DNA of 64,000 nt, from assembly GCA_050249835.1 (NCBI GenBank), contig JBFWPT010000010.1, positions 1 through 64,000 on the forward strand. The letters run 5' to 3'. The stretch comes from Miltoncostaea sp050249835. Its GTDB lineage: Bacteria; Actinomycetota; Thermoleophilia; Miltoncostaeales; Miltoncostaeaceae. This document shows positions 42,829 to 51,522 of this stretch, in pieces. The notes below the pieces were generated by a model. It saw only the letters and a list, made by a program, of their open reading frames with translations. It did no database searches and was not told the DNA's origin. Position 1 is the first letter of the stretch, and every line of letters begins with the position of its first letter. Made by a program: the position numbers and the translations under genes.

Positions 42829-43433
42829 CGCTCCAGTACCCGGATCGCCATGTCGGTCGGGTTGTAGGCGTTGCACGGGGACAGGTCCTGCGGGCAGGCC
42901 ACCAGGCACACCACCAGGTCGGTCAGGGCCTCCAGCTCGATCGTCGCCCCCGCGCCGTGCTCCGGCTCGTAGGTGACGATGCTGCCGTCCTCGAGCTTGT
43001 TGTTCATGAAGACGTTCCAGGCGAGCTCGCCGCGCACCGGCCAGTCCGAGCCGAACTCCGCGAGGCCGGCCCTCAGCGAGACGAGGCACGACGGGTGGTC
43101 CGGCTGCCCGTAGTCGCGGCCGTAGCGCTCGGGGTCGCAGCACGGCACCACCAGGTCGTGGGTGCCGACGTCGTCGCGCAGGATGCGCATGAGCGGCGTT
43201 CGGTGGTTCGAGAACAGCTCGTCGCCGACGTCCGGCACCAGCTTCACCAGGCACGAGCAGGTGTGGGAGGGGGAGAGGTACTCCTCGGGGGCGTCCGGCC
43301 GGTAGGCCACGAGGTCGCCCACCTGCTGCCCCTCCAGGTCCTCGATCTGGATCACCTGGCCCGCCTTCACGGACACGGCCCGCGCCGTCCGCGCCGGCAC
43401 CCGGTGGTCCTCGACCACGACGCGATCGCTCAC
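42825..43433 (-). CDS. DUF1989 protein (urea carboxylase-associated type)
   Basis: A 202-residue protein close to the core of the family: VPARTARAVSVKAGQVIQIEDLEGQQVGD, SPSHTCSCLVKLVPDVGDELFSNHRTPLM, the Cys-rich CCDPERYGRDYGQPDHPSCL, and NVFMNNKLEDG with a final VACPQDLSPCNAYNPTDMAIRVL. Several conserved Cys and His suggest a metal or catalytic thiol site. Family partners elsewhere are urea amidolyase, guanidine carboxylase and allophanate hydrolase, linking it to amide nitrogen release. GTG at 43433 overlaps the enamidase-like gene. Confidence 0.9.
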   Translation of the reverse strand: MSDRVVVEDHRVPARTARAVSVKAGQVIQIEDLEGQQVGDLVAYRPDAPEEYLSPSHTCSCLVKLVPDVGDELFSNHRTPLMRILRDDVGTHDLVVPCCDPERYGRDYGQPDHPSCLVSLRAGLAEFGSDWPVRGELAWNVFMNNKLEDGSIVTYEPEHGAGATIELEALTDLVVCLVACPQDLSPCNAYNPTDMAIRVLER

Positions 43434-44599
43434 CCGCCCACCTCCACGCTGTCCACGATGCGGCACGCGCCCGCGGGGGCCGGCGTGTTGCGCGAGCGCA
43501 GGGCCCGCACCTCGCCGTCGATGACCACCGCGCCGATGCCCGGGATGTCGCCGTTCTCGATCGCCGCCAGCGGGGTGTCCATCGCGCCCCCGAGCGGCGG
43601 GTGCAGCAGGGAGAGGTCGGCCGGGCGGCCCACCTCCAGGATGCCCTCGGGCCGGCGCAGCACCGCGGCGTTGTTGCCGCACGCCAGCGCGAGGGCGTCG
43701 GCCGCCGGGAGGCGCCCCAGCGACGACATCTCCACGACCGTCTTGATCATCCCGAGCGGCATGACGCCCGTGCCGGTGGGGGTGTCGGTGGCCAGCACGA
43801 TCCGGTCGAGCCGCCCGGTCCCCACGGCGATCCGCAGGATCTCCAGGGACGACCGCAGGTTGCCCGCCTGCACGAGCTGGATGGCGCCCGGGGCGTCGAA
43901 CAGGGCCGGGAGGTCGGCGTCCGGCAGGGCCGTGGTGCCCCCGTTGGCGTGGCCGATGATGTCGCAGCCCAGCGCCAGGACGTCGTCGATCGTCACGGGT
44001 GAGGAGCCGGGGATCGAGGCACCGCCGGTGTGGTTCATGACCACCATCCCCGCCGCCTGGGCGGCGCGCACGAGCGGCGCCGCGTCGGCCTGGGGGGAGA
44101 AGTCGCCGAAGCCCACCTTCGCCAGGCCGACCCCGTCGGCGGCCATGGTCGCGAAGTCCTCCGGCCGCAGGCCGGGCTCCATGATGACCGAGCCGCCGAG
44201 CACCTTGACCCCGCCGGGGCGGAAGGCGCTGAAGGCGCGCTGGGCGGCGACCGCGAGTGCCATCACGCCGGCCCGGTCGCGCGGGCGGCCCGGCAGGTGC
44301 ACCTCGGACGCCGACATCATCATCGAGACGCCGCCGTGCATGGAGCTCTCGATCCAGCCGAGCGCCGACTGCCGCGGCGTCCAGTCGCCGAAGACGACAT
44401 GGGCGTGCGAGTCGATGAGGCCCGGCACGGCGGTGGCCCCGCCGGCGTCGAGCACGACGTCCGCCGGGCCGTCGCCGGCGTCCGGGCCGATCGCGGCGAT
44501 GAGGCCGTCCTCCACCAGCACGCCGCCCGGCCCGCGCGGGGCGTCGCCGAGGCGGCCGGTCACCCAGCCGCCGAGGTTGCGGACGGCGAGGGTGCTCAC
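43430..44599 (-). CDS. enamidase-like amidohydrolase
   Basis: A 389-residue binuclear metal amidohydrolase closest in pattern to enamidase, which opens the cyclic enamide 1,4,5,6-tetrahydro-6-oxonicotinate in anaerobic nicotinate breakdown. Shared landmarks: SHAHVVFGDWTPRQSAL, SSMHGGVSMMMSASEVHLPG, AKVGFGD (bridging Lys), MNHTGGASIPGSSPVTIDDV, IGHANGG, ATDTPTGTGVMPLGMIK and GDIPGIGAVVIDGE then SRNTP. All metal ligands (HxH, K, H, H, D) are present. The other nicotinate genes are missing here, so a related cyclic enamide is the inferred substrate. GTG at 44599. Confidence 0.85.
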   Translation of the reverse strand: MSTLAVRNLGGWVTGRLGDAPRGPGGVLVEDGLIAAIGPDAGDGPADVVLDAGGATAVPGLIDSHAHVVFGDWTPRQSALGWIESSMHGGVSMMMSASEVHLPGRPRDRAGVMALAVAAQRAFSAFRPGGVKVLGGSVIMEPGLRPEDFATMAADGVGLAKVGFGDFSPQADAAPLVRAAQAAGMVVMNHTGGASIPGSSPVTIDDVLALGCDIIGHANGGTTALPDADLPALFDAPGAIQLVQAGNLRSSLEILRIAVGTGRLDRIVLATDTPTGTGVMPLGMIKTVVEMSSLGRLPAADALALACGNNAAVLRRPEGILEVGRPADLSLLHPPLGGAMDTPLAAIENGDIPGIGAVVIDGEVRALRSRNTPAPAGACRIVDSVEVGG

Positions 44600-45168
44600 G
44601 GCGCCGCGGCCTCCGCCTCGGCCACCGTCATGCCGCCCAGGCGCTCGTGCATCCGCCCGCGGGAGGCGACCGCGGCGATCACCACGATCTCGCCGGGCGC
44701 CGGGGCGTCCGGCACGCGGACCGTGATGCCGTCGTAGTGCGACCGCACCCAGATCTCGTCCTTGTAGGCGAGGGGCACGTCCACCGGCTCGCCGGCCGTG
44801 CAGCGCTTGGTGAACGACGAGAGCCACGCCCGGCCGCCGCCCACCGCCGCGCGGAAGGCGTCGCCGAAGGGCGTGGTGATGCAGGCGACGGCGTGCTCCT
44901 GCTCGCCGGCGATGCCGACCAGGGCCGCCTTGCCGTAGCTCTCCACCGGCACCCCGAGGGCCGACGCGGCGCGCTCGCCGAGCAGCGCTCCCAGCTCCGC
45001 GGAGGGGCCCACGAGCTCGGACAGGTCCTCCACCAGGCCGAGGCCGGCGTACGGGTTGACGATCACCGCCATCGCGGCGCCCTTGCGCAGCGCGGGGGTG
45101 TCGGTGGCCCCGCCCTCGACGAGGACCTCCTCCACGGTGGTGACGATCTTGCGGACGAGGGCGCTCAT
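44596..45168 (-). CDS. amino acid synthesis (AA_synth, PF06684) family protein
   Basis: A 190-residue protein with RKIVTTVEEVLVEGGATDTPALRKGAAMAVIVNPYAG, GLVEDLSELVGPSAELG and GEQEHAVACITTPFGDAFRAAVGGG, the hallmark stretches of the AA_synth family. The family name is historical and its activity is unknown; genes of this type occur beside hydantoinase and amidase genes. It may act on an amide intermediate. ATG at 45168 overlaps the cysteine hydrolase stop, and its own stop overlaps the enamidase-like start. Confidence 0.82.
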   Translation of the reverse strand: MSALVRKIVTTVEEVLVEGGATDTPALRKGAAMAVIVNPYAGLGLVEDLSELVGPSAELGALLGERAASALGVPVESYGKAALVGIAGEQEHAVACITTPFGDAFRAAVGGGRAWLSSFTKRCTAGEPVDVPLAYKDEIWVRSHYDGITVRVPDAPAPGEIVVIAAVASRGRMHERLGGMTVAEAEAAAP

Positions 45169-45899
45169 GCCGCGCCCGCCGAGGGGGTCCGGTCGCCGAA
45201 GGGGCGGTCCGGCAGGCCCTCCAGGTACGCGATCGTCGCGTCCGTCGTGGTCACGTCCCCGTACTTCATCTGGATGTCGAAGAGGTTGACCTTGTGGGTC
45301 AGGGTCCCGCGGTCCCAGACGCACTCCTCCGGGACGACGGAGTGGAAGTTGTACTGCGCGGCGTCCACGGCGGTCGCGCGGACGCACCCGCTGGTTGTGG
45401 TGCCCGTGACGATCACCGTATCGGCCCCCAGGTACACGAGGTGGCCGAGCAGGGGCGTGCCGAGGAACGCGCTCGGCTTGCGCTTGACGAAGTAGACGTC
45501 CTGCGGCTCCGGCGCGATCTCGGCCACGATCTCGTTGCCCTTGTGGCCGAGCACGTCCGTCTCCTCGGCGGCGCGGTGGCTCTTCCAGTTCCAGGAGCCC
45601 TGGTCGAAGCCGTCCGGGCGGCGGTCCATGCCGGTGTAGAAGATCGGCACGTCCTTCGCCCGGGCGGCCGCGATGAGCCGCTGCAGCGCCGCGATGCCCT
45701 CCCACGACCGCTCGCCGCAGGAGTAGCGGTAGGTCTTGATGGAGTCGAGGATCGGCTCCGGGCGGTCGCCGCAGAAGTTGTAGATCACGTCCACCACGAG
45801 CAGCACCGGCTTCTCGCCGAACCCGGCGTCGCGGCCCCAGCCGGCCGCCTCGAACACGAGGCGGTCCTCCTCGGGGAGGACGTCGTCCCAGACGGCCAT
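45165..45899 (-). CDS. cysteine hydrolase, isochorismatase fold (carbamoylsarcosine/maleamate amidase type)
   Basis: A 244-residue amidase with the D-K-C triad: Asp in PVLLVVDVIYNFCG (near 35), Lys in VYFVKRKPSAFLGTPL (near 132) and Cys in VTGTTTSGCVRATAVDAAQ (near 166). The sequence around the Cys is that of N-carbamoylsarcosine amidase and of the maleamate amidase NicF. It would release ammonia (and CO2) from a carbamoyl or amide product of ring opening by the hydantoinase or enamidase-like enzymes. ATG at 45899 shares its A with the hydantoinase TGA. Confidence 0.92.
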   Translation of the reverse strand: MAVWDDVLPEEDRLVFEAAGWGRDAGFGEKPVLLVVDVIYNFCGDRPEPILDSIKTYRYSCGERSWEGIAALQRLIAAARAKDVPIFYTGMDRRPDGFDQGSWNWKSHRAAEETDVLGHKGNEIVAEIAPEPQDVYFVKRKPSAFLGTPLLGHLVYLGADTVIVTGTTTSGCVRATAVDAAQYNFHSVVPEECVWDRGTLTHKVNLFDIQMKYGDVTTTDATIAYLEGLPDRPFGDRTPSAGAA

Positions 45900-47410
45900 C
45901 AGGCGCCCGCCCCGATCGCGGCCTCCTCCGGCACCAGGGCGCGGCCCGGCTCGCGGCGGAGGTAGGTGCCCTCGGAGTCCCCGATGTACTCGGGCGCCGG
46001 GGCGCCGTCCTCCCACTTCGCGATCTGGGTGCCGCGCAGGAAGGTCGCCACCGGCCAGCCGTGGATGACGTGGCCGTCGAGCACCGTCCAGCCGGAGCGG
46101 GTGAGCACCTGGTCGTTCGAGACGGTCACGGTGCGGTCGAGGTCGACCAGGACGATGTCCGCGTCGGCACCCACCTCGATGCACCCCTTGCGCGGGTAGA
46201 GGCCGAAGACGCGGGCCGGCTCGGCGCACGCCACCTCCACCATCCGCTCCAGCGACAGGTCGCCGCGGTGGACGCCCTCCAGCAGCACCGGCAGGTGCAT
46301 CTCCACCCGCGACGTGAAGCCCGTCTTGAGGCCCCAGATGCTCTCCTGGAAGCTCGACGGGTAGTCGCTGGGCGGCCAGGAGACGACGTGGTCGGAGCCC
46401 ACCAGCCCGACCATCCCCTCGCGCAGGGCGGTCCAGATGTTCGGGTTGTTCTCGCGGGAGCGCAGGGGGACGTTGATGCGCCACGCGTTCGGCTCGCCCT
46501 TGCCGAAGTGCAGCCAGTGGGGGCCGGTCTGGGCGTGGCAGACGACGCCGCGGGCCCGCAGCTCGGCGATCTCCCGGTAGGTCTCCGGCGTGGTGGCGTG
46601 CTGGATGTAGATGGGGCAGCCGGTGATCTCGGCCAGGTAGCCGTAGGTGCGGACGTGGTGCGCCTCGAGGAAGTGGGGCGACCGGTCCGACCAGGCCGCC
46701 CAGTCGTCGCGGCCCTCGTCCTTCAGCCGCTTGTCGAACAGGCGCGCGATCTCCCAGTTCTCGCAGTGCATGCACACCACCCCGGGCGGGCCGAGGGCGG
46801 CGACGTTCTCCATCGCCAGGTAGCACATGCCGTCGTCGAAGCCGTGGCCGAGGCCCGCGCGCCGGCCGGGCCAGTGGGGCTCCGCCTCGGGGCTCATCGA
46901 CTGGAGGTAGAGCTTGTAGCTCGTGACCCCGTGGTCGCGGGCGTACTCCGGGATCTCCGACGCCTGCTGGTCCGTCTCCAGCATGTAGGTCAGGTAGATG
47001 TCGATCGCCGAGTCGGCCTGCACCCGCTCCACGAAGTGCGGGAAGACGTCGTGGAACGACACCACGTCGGAGGGCTGCACGAACTCGGCGAAGTCCGGGT
47101 GGCCCATCCGGGTGGAGGGCGCGTGGACGCCCCAGGTGGTGACGCCCGCGGCGGCCGCGGCCCGGCTCTCGGTGAGCATGTCCTCCGCGAGGGGGACGTA
47201 GCAGCCGGGGTGCGCCTCCGGGTCGACCAGGCCGGGGATGACGTGGAGGCCGGCGGCGTCCACCGTCCGGCGCGCCGGCGGGAGCAGGTCGTCGGCGCCG
47301 ACCGCCACGACGCGGCCGCCGTCGATCGCGACGCCCGCGCGGCGCACGCCGCTCGGGCTCACCAGGGTGCCCCCCACGATCGCGAGGTCAACCTCTCGCG
47401 GCTGGGTCAT
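45899..47410 (-). CDS. hydantoinase/dihydropyrimidinase-like amidohydrolase, altered metal site
   Basis: A 503-residue cyclic-imide hydrolase homologue. Later ligands are in place: Lys in VTSYKLYLQSM (carboxylated Lys position), His in VVCMHCEN, His in IYIQHATTPE and Asp in GLVGSDHVVSW. The first ligand pair is unusual: where relatives have DxHxH, here the text is VDPEAHPGC, so the first His is Glu. The enzyme may bind a different metal or one metal, or act on an atypical ring. ATG at 47410 overlaps the iclR stop by 4 nt. Confidence 0.87.
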   Translation of the reverse strand: MTQPREVDLAIVGGTLVSPSGVRRAGVAIDGGRVVAVGADDLLPPARRTVDAAGLHVIPGLVDPEAHPGCYVPLAEDMLTESRAAAAAGVTTWGVHAPSTRMGHPDFAEFVQPSDVVSFHDVFPHFVERVQADSAIDIYLTYMLETDQQASEIPEYARDHGVTSYKLYLQSMSPEAEPHWPGRRAGLGHGFDDGMCYLAMENVAALGPPGVVCMHCENWEIARLFDKRLKDEGRDDWAAWSDRSPHFLEAHHVRTYGYLAEITGCPIYIQHATTPETYREIAELRARGVVCHAQTGPHWLHFGKGEPNAWRINVPLRSRENNPNIWTALREGMVGLVGSDHVVSWPPSDYPSSFQESIWGLKTGFTSRVEMHLPVLLEGVHRGDLSLERMVEVACAEPARVFGLYPRKGCIEVGADADIVLVDLDRTVTVSNDQVLTRSGWTVLDGHVIHGWPVATFLRGTQIAKWEDGAPAPEYIGDSEGTYLRREPGRALVPEEAAIGAGA

Positions 47411-48207
47411 GCCACCACACCTCCTGCGGCGGCCAACCCGCCGGTCTCGATGGTCACGGACTCTGTGAGCGCGCGCAGGCGCGCCCCGATCTCGGGGACG
47501 CGGTCGTCCGGGAGCTGGCTCGCGAAGCCGAGCACCACCAGCACCAGTGCCGGCTCCCCGTCGGGGCCCGACACGCAGGCGGACACCGCGTTGTTCTCGT
47601 TGAGCTCGCCGACGCTCGCCGCCCACCCGCGGTCGCGCACCCGGGCGATGTCGGCGAGCAGGTCGTCGGGGTCGGTGAGCGTGCGCTGCGTGTGGGCCAC
47701 GGGCGCCGCCGCGCGCACGATGCGCTCGCACTCGCCGGTGGGCAGGCCGGCCAGGAGCGACTTGCCGATGGCCCCGTCGAAGACGCCGTAGCGGTCCCCG
47801 ATCGTGATCCCCACGTGGAGCCCGCTGGGCGGCGTGGCGCTGTCGACCACCTGCGCCTCGGCGCCGCCGGCCACGGTCTGGGCCACGGCCACCGACAACC
47901 CGGTCTCGCCCGCGAGCTCCCGGGCCCGGCCGATGGCGACGGCCAGCGGGCGGGCCTCGCGCGCCGCCGCCTGGCCCAGCGGGATGAGCCGCGCCCCGAG
48001 GTGGTAGCGCCGCGTGGCCGGGTCGCGGGTCACGAGGCCCTCGGCCTGGAGCGTGACGAGCAGGTTGAACACGGTGCTCTTGGACCGGCCGATGGTGCGG
48101 GCCACCTCCGAGAGCGTCGCCCCCGCCCCGTCGCGCGCCGCGAGGGCGTCGAGAGCCCGGATCGCGCCCACCACGGCCGGCACCTTGTAGGCCTCGCCGT
48201 CGCTCAC
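47407..48207 (-). CDS. IclR family transcriptional regulator
   Basis: A 266-residue regulator. N-terminal winged helix: VGAIRALDALAARDGAGATLSEVARTIGRSKSTVFNLL then LVTRDPATRRYHLG. The C-terminal ligand domain has VYDGAIG-like GVFDGAIGKSLLAGLPTGE and GWAASVGELNENNAVSACV. It is the second gene of the catabolic operon and probably senses the pathway substrate or an intermediate. The likely operator lies before the aldehyde dehydrogenase gene. GTG at 48207 overlaps that gene's stop. Confidence 0.93.
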   Translation of the reverse strand: MSDGEAYKVPAVVGAIRALDALAARDGAGATLSEVARTIGRSKSTVFNLLVTLQAEGLVTRDPATRRYHLGARLIPLGQAAAREARPLAVAIGRARELAGETGLSVAVAQTVAGGAEAQVVDSATPPSGLHVGITIGDRYGVFDGAIGKSLLAGLPTGECERIVRAAAPVAHTQRTLTDPDDLLADIARVRDRGWAASVGELNENNAVSACVSGPDGEPALVLVVLGFASQLPDDRVPEIGARLRALTESVTIETGGLAAAGGVVA

Positions 48208-49622
48208 GTCACCGCCCCCGGGCCGCGGCGGATGCGCCGCAGCACGATCACCTTCTCGCGGGTGAGCTCCTGCAGCGTGTAGCCGATGCCCTCCCGGCCG
48301 GTGCCGGACATCTTCACCCCGCCGAAGGGGATCACCGGCGGGCGGTAGTTGTCGGTGCCGTTGATGACGACGCCGCCCGCGTGCAGGCGCTCGGCCAGCG
48401 CCAGGGCGCGCTCCAGGTCGCCCGAGAACACGGACGCCATCAGCCCGAAGGACGACGCGTTGGCGACGCGCAGGGCCTCGGCGTCGCCGCCGACGGGGAT
48501 GACCGTGAAGACGGGGCCGAAGATCTCGTCGTCGGCGGCCACGCCGGCCTCGGCCGGGACGCCGGCGAGCACCGTGGGCGCCACGAACGGCCCGTCCGGC
48601 GGGGTCCCGCCGTGGGCGACGGAGGCCCCCTGGGCGACGGCGGCCCGCATCTGCGAGTGGACGCGCAGCGCGGCCTCGGTGGTGATGAGCGGCCCGACGG
48701 TCGTGCCGGGGTCGGTCGCCGGCCCCACCACCTGGGCGGCGGCGACGGCCGCGAGGCGCTCCACGAGGTCGTCGTGCAGGGAGGGGTCGACGAGCACGCG
48801 CTTCGACGCCGAGCAGGCCTGGCCGTTCATCATCAGGCGGCCGAACGCCAGCTCGGAGGTGACGAGCTCGAGGTCGGCGTCGTCCAGCACCAGGCAGGCG
48901 TTGTTGCCGCCGAGCTCCAGGTGCAGCGGGCGCAGGCGGGCGGCCGACGCCTCGGCGACGCTCACGCCGGCCGCCGTCGAGCCCGTGAGCGAGACGGCGT
49001 CGACGCCGGGGTCGGCCGCGAGGGCCGCGCCCACGTCGCGGCCGCCGTGCACCACGCCGAGCACGTCCGCGGGCGCCCCGGCCTGCACGAGCGCGTCGTG
49101 GAAGCGCGCGACGACGAGGGGGTCCTCGATCGGGGGCTTGGCGACGACCGCGTTGCCCGCGACCAGGGCCGCGGCGCACTTCTCCACGTACAGCTCGGCG
49201 GGGAAGTTGAACGGGATCACGGCGGCCACGACCCCGAGGGGCTCGCGGCGCGTGAACGCGATGTCGCGCTCGGTGCCCGGGTTGCCCTCGGTGGGGAGCA
49301 CCCGCCCGTCCAGGCGGCGGCCCTCCGCGGCGTTCGCGCGCAGCAGGCGGATCGAGCCGCCCACCTCGAAGCGCGCCTGCCCGATGGGCTTGCCCGACTC
49401 GGCCGCCAGCAGCAGGGCCAGCGCCTCGGCGTCCGGCTCCAGCAGGTCGGCGGCCACCTCCAGGACGGCCGCGCGCTCGCTCACCGGCAGCTCCGCCCAC
49501 CCCGGCTGCGCGGCGCGGGCGCGCTCCACGACCCCGGCGACCTCGGGGGCGGGCGTCACGGCGACCTCGCCCAGCACCTCGCCGGCCTCGGGGCCGCGCA
49601 CCGCATGAAGCTGATCGTTCAT
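48204..49622 (-). CDS. aldehyde dehydrogenase, first gene of the catabolic operon
   Basis: An NAD(P)-dependent dehydrogenase of 472 residues. Rossmann region VIPFNFPAELYVEK, general-base Glu in LHLELGGNNACLVLDD, nucleophile Cys in MMNGQACSASKRVLV and EIFGPVFTVIP are all present. It resembles succinate-semialdehyde or glyceraldehyde-3-phosphate (non-phosphorylating) type enzymes. It would oxidise an aldehyde released by the aldolase or by enamide hydrolysis. ATG at 49622; no strong ribosome site, and the start lies inside the presumed IclR operator. Confidence 0.93.
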   Translation of the reverse strand: MNDQLHAVRGPEAGEVLGEVAVTPAPEVAGVVERARAAQPGWAELPVSERAAVLEVAADLLEPDAEALALLLAAESGKPIGQARFEVGGSIRLLRANAAEGRRLDGRVLPTEGNPGTERDIAFTRREPLGVVAAVIPFNFPAELYVEKCAAALVAGNAVVAKPPIEDPLVVARFHDALVQAGAPADVLGVVHGGRDVGAALAADPGVDAVSLTGSTAAGVSVAEASAARLRPLHLELGGNNACLVLDDADLELVTSELAFGRLMMNGQACSASKRVLVDPSLHDDLVERLAAVAAAQVVGPATDPGTTVGPLITTEAALRVHSQMRAAVAQGASVAHGGTPPDGPFVAPTVLAGVPAEAGVAADDEIFGPVFTVIPVGGDAEALRVANASSFGLMASVFSGDLERALALAERLHAGGVVINGTDNYRPPVIPFGGVKMSGTGREGIGYTLQELTREKVIVLRRIRRGPGAVT

Positions 49623-49659
49623 CACTCTGAACGCAACCTCAGTCCGTTGAACGATTCGC
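49616..49659. promoter_or_regulatory. putative IclR operator with three TGAACG half-sites
   Basis: CGTTCA at 49616-49621 and TGAACG at 49628-49633 form an inverted repeat with a 6-bp spacer across the aldehyde dehydrogenase start. A further TGAACG at 49648-49653 sits in CCGTTGAACGATTCG. Repeated half-sites at an operon start with a self-encoded IclR regulator fit autoregulation. No contrary promoter elements were assigned. Confidence 0.5.
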
Positions 49660-49783
49660 CGCGACGCTATCCGCGGCGCGCTCCACGGGTCAATGCGCCA
49701 CCGGGCCAAAGCCGGGGTGGCGGGGCCTGCCATCGCGGCGCCGCGGTCCTCCCGCGGGAGGAGCCTGCGCCCGGCCCAGGCTG

Positions 49784-51522
49784 CTAGAGGTGCAGCGCTC
49801 CCAGGCGGGCGGCGGGGGAGGGCTCGGGGGTCGCGAGGTCGGGCCCTCCGTCGGCGAGCACGGCCTCCAGCGCGGAGACGCTGTCCGGGCAGAACTGCGT
49901 GCCGGTGAGCCGTGCGATCTCCGCCCGGGCAGCCTCGTGCCCGAGGGCCGCGCGGTAGGGGCGGTCGGAGGTCATGACGTCCCAGGCGTCGGCCACGGCG
50001 ATCAGGCGCGCCCCCTCGGGGATCGCGTCGCCCGCGACGCCGTCCGGGTAGCCGGCGCCGTCCCAGCGCTCGTGGTGGTGGCGCACCCACGCGACGTGCC
50101 CGGCCGGCAGCAGCTCCGCCACGATCTCGGCGCCGAGCGCCGCGTGGTCGCGCACGCGCAGGGTCTCGGCGGGGGTGAGGGGACCGGGCTTCAGCAGGAT
50201 GGCGTCCGGGACGCCGATCTTGCCGACGTCGTGGAGGAGCCCGGCGCGGCGCAGCTCGCGGGCGCCTCGGCGCTCCAGCCGCGGCGCACCGCCAGCGCGT
50301 GGGCGAGCGCCGCGACCCGCGTGGAGTGCTCCCGGGTCGACCGGTCCTTGGCGTCCACGGCGCGCGCCAGGGCGCGCAGGGCGGCGAGGGCCTGGGCCCG
50401 CTCCAGGCGCTCCGCGCGCTCCTCGGCGGAGAGCTCGTGGACGACGTCGGGGGAGTAGAGGTAGGTGACGTCGCGGCCGTGGGCCTTCGCCCAGTAGAGC
50501 GCGCCGTCGGCGAGCCGCAGCAGCTCCCCGCTCGTGGTGGCGTGGGCCAGGTCGCAGATGCCGATCGACGCCGTCAGGGGGCCGACCTCGCCGAAGGGGG
50601 TCGCGGCGATCGCCCGGCGCGCCCGCTCGGCCGCCGCGTAGGCGGCCATCGCGTCGGACTCGGGGAGGATGAGGGCGAACTCCTCGCCGCCCACCCGGCC
50701 GATGACGTCCTCGGCGCGGGCGAGGCCGGTGAGGCGGCGGGCCACCTCCACGAGCACGCGGTCGCCGGCCTGGTGGCCGTGGGCGTCGTTGACGAGCTTG
50801 AAGTGGTCCAGGTCGAGCAGCGCGACGCTCAGCGGCCGGCCGTGGCGGGCGGCGCGCGCGACCTCGGTCTCCAGGCGCTCGTGGAAGACGCGGTGGTTGG
50901 GGAGGCCGGTGAGCGGGTCGCGGGCGGCCCGGTCCCCGAGGTCCTGGTAGAGCCCGGCCGCGGTGATCGCCCCCTCCAGGGCGGCGGCGACGGTGCCGAG
51001 CAGGGAGACCTCGCGCGGGCCGAACCGGGCGTGGCGGCGGGAGGTGACGTCGAGCACGGCGCGCACCGCCCCGTCGCGGGCGCGGAGCGGGATGACCGCC
51101 TCGGAGCGCAGCGCCTCCATCCCCGGGGCGCGCACGCAGCGCGGGTCGGACGGGGCGTCCTCGGTCACGACGGGGCGCCCCGCGCGGACCGCGTGCCCGA
51201 GCAGGCCGCTGTCCAGGTCCTGCACGTAGTCGCCGTCGATGCGCAGCGGGCCGGCGGTGGCGGCGAGGACCAGGCGCCGCCCCTCGTGGTCGCAGCGCAG
51301 GATCGCGACGCCGTCGTCGCCGAGGTGGGCGGCCAGGGCGTCGACGGCGGTGCGGAAGACCAGGTCCAGGTCGACGATGCCGCCCACGGCGCGCGCGATG
51401 CGGTGGGCGACCTCCAGGTCACGGGCTCCCCCGGGCGCGCGGCCGCGGGCGCCGGCCGGGGCGTCGCGCCAGTCGGCCGCCCGCGCGCGGCGCGGCCGGG
51501 AGGGTGGGGGGCCGGGGTTCAT
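49784..51522 (-). pseudogene. GAF-GGDEF-HD-GYP c-di-GMP enzyme, frameshifted
   Basis: Reading from 51522: a GAF domain (about residues 35-200), then GGDEF with DPLTGLPNHRVFHERL, an inhibitory I-site RAED and an active-type loop RVGGEEFALILPE. The HD-GYP domain begins STREHSTRVAALAHALAVRRGWSAE. At about 50258-50275 the frame shifts. The remaining domain continues in another frame as LRRAGLLHDVGKIGVPDAIL, KPGPLTPAETLRVRDH and HHHERWDGAGYPDG. One missing base restores the frame, so the gene could be intact in the organism. If real, synthase activity would remain and phosphodiesterase activity be lost. Confidence 0.85.
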
